In this document: one piece after another, positions 58,249 through 64,000 of the stretch | Layout: the number at the start of each line of letters is the position of its first letter | How positions within the stretch are numbered: the stretch's first letter is position 1 | Origin: Paramacrobiotus metropolitanus | Taxonomy: Eukaryota; Tardigrada; Eutardigrada; Parachela; Macrobiotidae | Direction: 5' to 3' | Length of the DNA: 64,000 nucleotides | NCBI RefSeq assembly: GCF_019649055.1 | Contig: NW_026570485.1 | Coordinates: 19,036 to 83,035 of the forward strand | Made by a program: the position numbers and the translations under genes | Notes under the pieces: model-generated | What the model was told of the DNA's origin: nothing | Seen by the model: the letters and a program-made list of their open reading frames with translations, nothing else | Database searches by the model: none

Positions 58249-61200
58249 TCATCCATCAGTGGAATCCGGTTGAGGTTGGTCGCCCATATCCATTTCGCGC
58301 TGTAGGGCACACAGCGTCAGTTTGCTCAAGCCGGCCAAACCCTGTTGCTGCACTTCCTCCAACGTCACAAACGTGTGCTCGACGTCAAATTCGTCGATGG
58401 AATCCTCAAGATAGCAATCCGCATCATTGTACCAAGTTTGACAGCTGGATAGAACCTGTTAACAGCACATTCCGGTATGTATCAAGTATCAAGCGCACAT
58501 AAGCATGCAACAGAATGCTGAAAACTGATCGACAGCGATGGTTGCTACAAAAGCTTCTTAGAGGGACAAACGGCGTTTATTCGCGCGAGATTGAGCAGTA
58601 ACAGGTCTGTACCCAATGCCCACTACCCACCCGATCGATCCGCTGCCGCAGATCAGGATCGGCACCTTCACTGGCCGCATCGGCCAACCAACGCGACAAC
58701 CGCGCCAGCTCCGCCTCTCCTGGATCCGGCAGAGAGGCCGCCAGCACCCGGAACGCTGCCGTGCCCTGCGCGTGCGCGGCACTGACGCCGTAGGCGATGG
58801 GTTGCCGGCAGAAGTGCCGGCTGGGGCCGGAGAAGCTGCAGTCCTTCCAGATGACTTTCACCCCCGGCACCGAACACTCCAGACGATTCTCCCGCAAATT
58901 GCCCACGTCCCAATGGCATTTGTGCAGGATGAGCGTCAGGGCCTTCCCGGTAGGAGGCTGGAGTCCCTCGTGGATGCATTCGATTAGCCGCAGACAGTCC
59001 GGCAAGGCTTGGTTGCAATAGGCCCGGTGCGACGCGTTTCGGATGATGATCCGCTGCGTGCCGGCGCCGACGCACTGCCACAAACTCAGCCCTACCATGT
59101 ACGCGGAGCGCCGCCACTCCGTTTCGTGGGGAGTGTTGACCCTGCCGCTCTTGTCCAGGCCGCGCTGATGCGCAAAGGACACGAGGACGTCCTGGCCGGG
59201 CTGCTGCAGCAGCTCGTTCCACAGCGGACACACGCGCCGGCACTGGGCCCGCTGCGCGCTGTCCAGCAGATGCAAGATCTCCTCCCAAATTTCCGCGGGC
59301 AGTCCAGGCAGGGCTTCGTGTTCGGGCGGACTGCAGGGTCGCTGCACTGACGGGGATGGTGTCGGGGCGGCGACAGAGCGCTGCGCCAGACGCTGTTTGG
59401 CTGCCGACATTAGTTCCTCCTGACAGAATTCAAATGCTTAATTACTTGTATACAACTACTCGTACTAGCATTCGTTGCTGTCAAATTTAGCACGTATTGG
59501 GACTCTGATGCGAATTGTATCTAGGTCAAAACTCTCGAGTGCGCAACAACTCACGCACTGATTTGTGAGTCAGACAGATTCACTGATAACGCCGCGCGCA
59601 TTGGTCAGATTAAGAATCAGTTGCAGAATAAGAAAACCGAGCTGTTGAGCTCGGTTTTATAATTCGCGCTCACATTCATGACCGCTTGTCAACTCGTTAA
59701 AATTATTCTGCGCTGCTAATACTAGTAAACGTTCGTAATGATCCAGGCTACAGTAAACTATATGTGATTACGCTGTACTTACTCAGTCTTACTGTAGTTC
59801 GTCATTAAGTTTTCAGATAAAAAGGTTTAATTAAATATTAATTAGTAATTGACCGAAAATTTGATGATCTAACTAGAGTCATCCACGCCTAATTAGCACA
59901 TTTAGCAGCTAATTAATTAGCGAATCTGCCCCTAATTAGTAATTTCGCACCTGGTTTTTTTAGCACCTGATTAGTAAATTTATTACACATGAAGAAAAAA
60001 TTAATATTACATGTCATTAAGCTATGTGAAATTATGTTTCTTAATAAGTTTGCGCTTGTTGTGTTGCGTCATCCATGGTAGTGAATGGCACTGAAGGCAG
60101 ATTTATTGCAGAATTCACGGTGCTGTCAGATTTGGTGGTTACAGTATTAGACTTATTTCTACGAGTGTATCCGTCATCAGTGGTGGGAACATGTTTCAAA
60201 TTTTCTTAGTCATAGCGGAAAGATGAGTAACCGATACGTGCGCAGCAGTCGTGCCGCAGATACAAGCGGGCTGCTCACCGCTGCTGATATTTGACAGTCC
60301 TAATTATTGTAGTGTATATGAATTCTGCCGGTATTAAATACTGCTGCTTTGATTAAATGATAATCCTTACTTTCACCAGCTGCAAATTTTCCATATTTAT
60401 TTCCACTCGGAAATTAAAACTTGTTACCCGAAGTGCTAATGCATGTACTCATGTGCGGTACTAACCATTTGCTCGGGCTGCAGCGGCAGCGAAGAGTCTT
60501 TCTCTTTCGTTCCCTGGAGAAACACCACCATTTTCCCCAGAACACACACGGGCCAAATGCCGTGCTGCGACGCAGAGACGGCCTCCTTCCAGGCCTCCCA
60601 TAGGGGGGCGGCTACGGGTTCGTCCCTTACGCCCCAATAGTCAGCAGGCAGCGGTTGGCCCTGCGCGACGAAGGAAGCAGGCACGATGGCGCGTATCTCC
60701 CTTTCGAAGGATGAAGTGTGCCTGTCGCGCAAGCGCACAGGATGCGCCCGCATCATCTGCCTGATGACGCGGCTCTCGCCCAGCTGGATGGCCAGGAAGA
60801 CGTAGCGCTGCCAGAAGAGGCGTGGGTAGATGATTTCCGCGGGGTACCTGTAATGCAGCCGTTCATCATAATATATTCTACGTTCGTGGACTTGTCTGTC
60901 TGATCACTGTGCTACTTTACATGTCGTTCTCACATACACAAAGTATACTGCGCTGTTGCATTCGCTACATCATCTAATATCTATCGTTCTAACTACGATA
61001 CATCCGCGTTAACATGCGTTCATAATAAAGCCTACGAAAAGCCCCGTTACGTACCACGTCCAGGGGCGGTTGGCCTGTTCGCGGGCCAACACCTCCACAC
61101 GCTGCCGCCGTATTTCGCTAATGTCGCGATGAAACCCCCAGGGGCTGTCCTCGTAGAATGTTGTGTTGACGCGACGATGACAGTGGAAGACGGCGCTGTG

Positions 61201-61365
61201 CGGCAGTAGTTCGGCGCGACGGCCTTCGCAGTCCAGGTCGACGATGAGGCCGTTGCTGACGGCGTTGACGACGCGGCCGTGCTGCAGCAGACCCGTGCGC
61301 TCGTCCTGCACGTCCACTGCGTTCCACGCGTAAATGTCGTCGGGACGGTTGTAGATGTGGGACAT
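58249..61365 (-). CDS. F-box protein with N-terminal Tudor/Agenet-like segment, copy C
   Basis: Exons on the minus strand: 61055-61365, 60466-60847, 58631-59419 and 58249-58455; introns of 207 (phase 2), 1046 and 175 bases (phase 0). 562 residues, all frames intact. Residues 1-65: YNRPDDIYAWNAVDV and HGRVVNAVSNGLIVDLDC, a Tudor/Agenet-like fold candidate. Residues 104-231: WQRYVFLAIQLGES, WEAWKEAVSASQHGIWPVCV. F-box at about 268-310 (LPGLPAEIWEEILHLLDSAQ, CRRVCPLWNELL). The C-terminal part ends LSKLTLCALQREMDM. It should act as substrate adaptor of an SCF ubiquitin ligase; the N-terminal segment may read methylated residues, which is only inference. The start ATG is conserved in position with copy D. 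Confidence 0.85.
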
Positions 61366-63326
61366 GGTGGCGGATTATCCTTCCATAGTGTTCAAAGTCA
61401 TGAAGAAATCTCCAATCATCAACGATCAACCATAAAACTAAATCAAAACCATAAGAAAGCGCTCCAGAATTACAAACTTGTTAAAGTCACAGTCAACTGT
61501 GCGAGCGCCGAGCACCAGCCAGAGTACCTGTGTAAGTGCCCCCCAGGCGGCGGTGGCAGATTGCAAAATTTACAGTGCCTGGTGATTGCATCATTGCATT
61601 TGCGGCAAATCATACAAAACTCTGGCGCCGTATAATGTAACGGCTCTATTTTTTTTCAGGACACCCTACAACTAATCTTTTTTCGATAAACAAGAATTTA
61701 ATATGACAGCGTCAGCATGACAGAGGCGTGTAAGATGTAACATTTGTAAATCTACCAAGCACTAAAGACAGGAGAAGAAAACTGCCAACATAAAATCCAG
61801 AACTATAACGGCTTTATATAAGTGTATTGTATTTACGAGTCCTTATGAATTATGGATGAGTTATGGTTGCTACATCTACATCCTACATGTACTGCACTTT
61901 GCAAGTTTTGAGGATATCAAATGAGTTTGCCGCTGAAAATCGCTCGACCACGTATTCGTTTAGCGTGGAGACTAGAGATAGATGATCGGCATGATGCCAT
62001 GTCGGCGCAGCTTCTTTCCGCATCGCAAGTTGAGTAATAAATAGGTTCATTTTACGTTTATTATTTTAACAGCATAGCCGGTATACTTCTAAGCATTTTC
62101 AGTGGTCGTTGGGGACTTGGGGTCGTGGAGAGTGTGGTAGCCATGAAAGAGTATGTTTTGGTTTGGAAAATATCAACACATCGGCAAAATCAGCATTTAT
62201 TAAACCTACACAATTACTTTCATAGTCGGCGCGATACACATATTCAGCAAAGCATGCGGTTACGGTCTTGTCGGAGAGATCTGGCTAGCGCTGGGGACTA
62301 GCTGCGTCCGATCCAGCGTCAAGCTAGTTGATCGCTGGACGCAGCTATTCCTGTTGCCTGCATCCTTTTGTACAGACTACAGATTACAGTCTGTAGTCTG
62401 TGTGTTAGCTTGCGCATAAAGACTTGTAGTCTGACCATGCACTTGACCTATTGGTTTTCACAGTCTGCAGCCAAGATTGTCGAAGAAGCGAGCGTGACCT
62501 TTTTCCCCGCTGTACTCATCGCATGGCAATTGGCAAACCAAGAAAGGGCGAAAAGTCTTCGATGCTGAGATGAGATAACTGCTCCACATTCGCTGTTCTA
62601 ATATAAGAGCGCTATGCCTACCAAGCGGGCGTACGTGTCTGCTGCCACCTGACGGCAATAACTTGCAATCCTTAAGGCTTTAATTTAAGCAACCTTCCTG
62701 CTGCGAGAACAGCTATGCAATGTATTGCTCTTGTTTCGCAAGTTTTCTTCGCTGAATGCACCTGATTTCTTCCATCCTGACGTTATTGCGATTAAGAACA
62801 AGAAACCTATCGACGCTGAAAATGATTACTGCACAGATATAGAATAGTAGAGCCAAAAGGGTCGAATGCACCCGCTCACGCAGTTGCCTCTGCTCCCTGT
62901 TTCTGATCAGCCGCTGGATAAGTCCAAACAGGAAACACGACGCACATGCTTGTTCTGGATCTGCGCTGCCACACGCTGCTATTTTCCGTTAGTATACAAA
63001 GGTCACGAAGAACAAGTCCTGCATCATACGCACGAACATGGACATTATGGACAGGTTGACAAAAAAAAATAGTACGGTCCTCTATGATAATCTACGTATT
63101 TAAAATTGTCCGATACGTAACCAATAAAGAAGTGGAACAACTCGTTGAATCTATGAAACAGTGCCGTTGTCAAAGATGACAAATTATTGGTAAAATAACG
63201 CTTATCATTTGCTCACATATTATAAACTTTGCAGCAGCAGCATGACAAAAGCCACAAGATATTGGCGCGCTTTAAAGAAGATTCTTTTGTGTTAACACAC
63301 GCGGATCCGGGAAAGCCTAATACATT
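61366..63326. other. Stretch without recognised genes
   Basis: No exon, RNA gene or repeat recognised. Probably includes the promoter of copy C of the F-box gene. Confidence 0.35.
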
Positions 63327-64000
63327 TTACTCCGATTTCACGCACCGCTGTGGCGGCGATTGGTTCTTCTGGCCAGTATCCTCAGTTATAACAGCGTCAC
63401 CGGTCTTCTTATTTCCAACAGCGCTGCGCAGCCAGTTGCAGCGCTGTCGCAGATAGCTGCTGGTTTTCGTCAGGCTGAACAGCACGAACAACGGATCGAG
63501 GAAAACCTGCGCGTCAAAGAGCGCACTGCTGATTTCCCTGAGTAACTTCGTCTGAGCGACGCCGTACGGCAACAGCTCGTAGTACACCGACGCGGGGATC
63601 CAGCACAGCAGCGTCGACAGCGTAAATAAAGTGTAGATGCACAGCCGAGTTCGTCCGCTGACCGCTCTCGTCTGTTCTTCTATCTGTACGGTATTACGTG
63701 CCGGCCTTGCGCGGGCTAATTGGCGTCGCGTCCGTATAATTCTCCACAGCAGCTGCGGATAGGATAGCGGCACGGTGTACTTCGGGATACGATAAACTAT
63801 AATTAAAGTGGACACGTTCCACGCCATTTGCTGTGCGACATTCACAACGCAGCCGTGAGGCAAACGGTATTACAGTGCATCCAGAATAATTGCCGGTAAG
63901 ATAACCGCGTGGATATGCACCGTTACTATCAGACACGATAAATATGCAACGCGATTGGTATGGTGTTGTCGATAGGATATCGGGAGAAAGACGGCCCACG
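63327..64000 (-). pseudogene. Rhodopsin-like GPCR, TM4 loop to C-tail, runs off the window
   Basis: The main frame 63327-63863 gives TM5 (AWNVSTLIIVYRIP, PLSYPQLLWRIIRTRR), TM6 with a CWIP box (LFTLSTLLCWIPASVYYEL), TM7 with DPLFVLF in place of NPxxY, and a C-tail (SSYLRQRCNWLRSA). The upstream part (second extracellular loop, RCIFIVSDSNGAYPRG) is in a different frame, and the preceding WAVFLPI in yet another, so at least two shifts separate them. The family is orphan-like class A. The upstream end lies beyond the window. Confidence 0.65.

Noticed and set aside
59633-59658. Rho-independent bacterial terminator
   Set aside because: Eukaryotic intron context, no upstream bacterial-type gene.

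Overview
The window is invertebrate metazoan nuclear DNA. Genes are split by short GT-AG introns (mostly 53-80 bases), one gene encodes a TBP-family factor resembling metazoan TLF/TRF2, and there are rhodopsin-type GPCR remnants and many eukaryotic transposable elements. There is no bacterial gene organisation. A tardigrade or other small invertebrate would fit the compact introns and F-box paralogues, but the species cannot be fixed from the sequence.

Layout. 1-2136: decayed pogo/Tigger-type DDE transposase with introns. 2826-7215 (minus): gene A, a nine-exon, about 421-residue protein of C2H2-like fingers, with a 1.76 kb gag-only LTR retrotransposon in intron 2. 7540-8100: AT-rich inverted-repeat DNA shared with the upstream region of gene B. 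8530-8840 and 22090-22620: intronless F-box pseudogene fragments. 9056-9379: foldback element. 11300-11690 and 12857-15966: SWIM/MULE-type transposase remnants. 16055-16245 and 20490-21960: remnants of a retroelement whose C-terminus is a CCHC plus restriction-enzyme-like endonuclease module. 17870-19300: segment duplicated at 47286-48960.

22954-38886 is one 15.9 kb Ty3/gypsy element with LTRs that differ by one base and a 4-bp target duplication (AGAG). It carries a long coiled-coil gag, a textbook -1 frameshift signal (GGGAAAC, 6-nt spacer, 10-bp stem), a protease ORF, RNase H and integrase, an SR-rich ORF and a 511-codon third ORF. It has lost most of the reverse transcriptase palm and has several in-frame stops, so it was probably moved by a helper element. 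It lies about 490 bp upstream of gene B.

39378-41699 (plus): gene B, the inverted paralogue of gene A (418 residues, nine exons, all introns in phase 0). 41981-44558 (minus): C-terminal half of a TBP-like factor gene, convergent with gene B; its 2.1 kb intron holds two retroelement fragments. 45286-46216 (plus): unrecognised gene with an acidic C-terminus. 46626-46955 (minus): terminal exon of an unidentified gene. 50757-51700 and 63327-64000 (minus): related GPCR pseudogenes. 53706-55774 and 58249-61365 (minus): tandem paralogues joining an N-terminal Tudor/Agenet-like segment to an F-box; the first copy has a frameshift.

The host genes seen (paired finger genes, paired F-box genes, a TBP-like factor) are lineage-type paralogue families sitting in transposon-rich DNA. 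No operon-like cooperation is evident. The clearest functional novelty is the frameshift-regulated, unusually large gypsy element with an extra 3' ORF.
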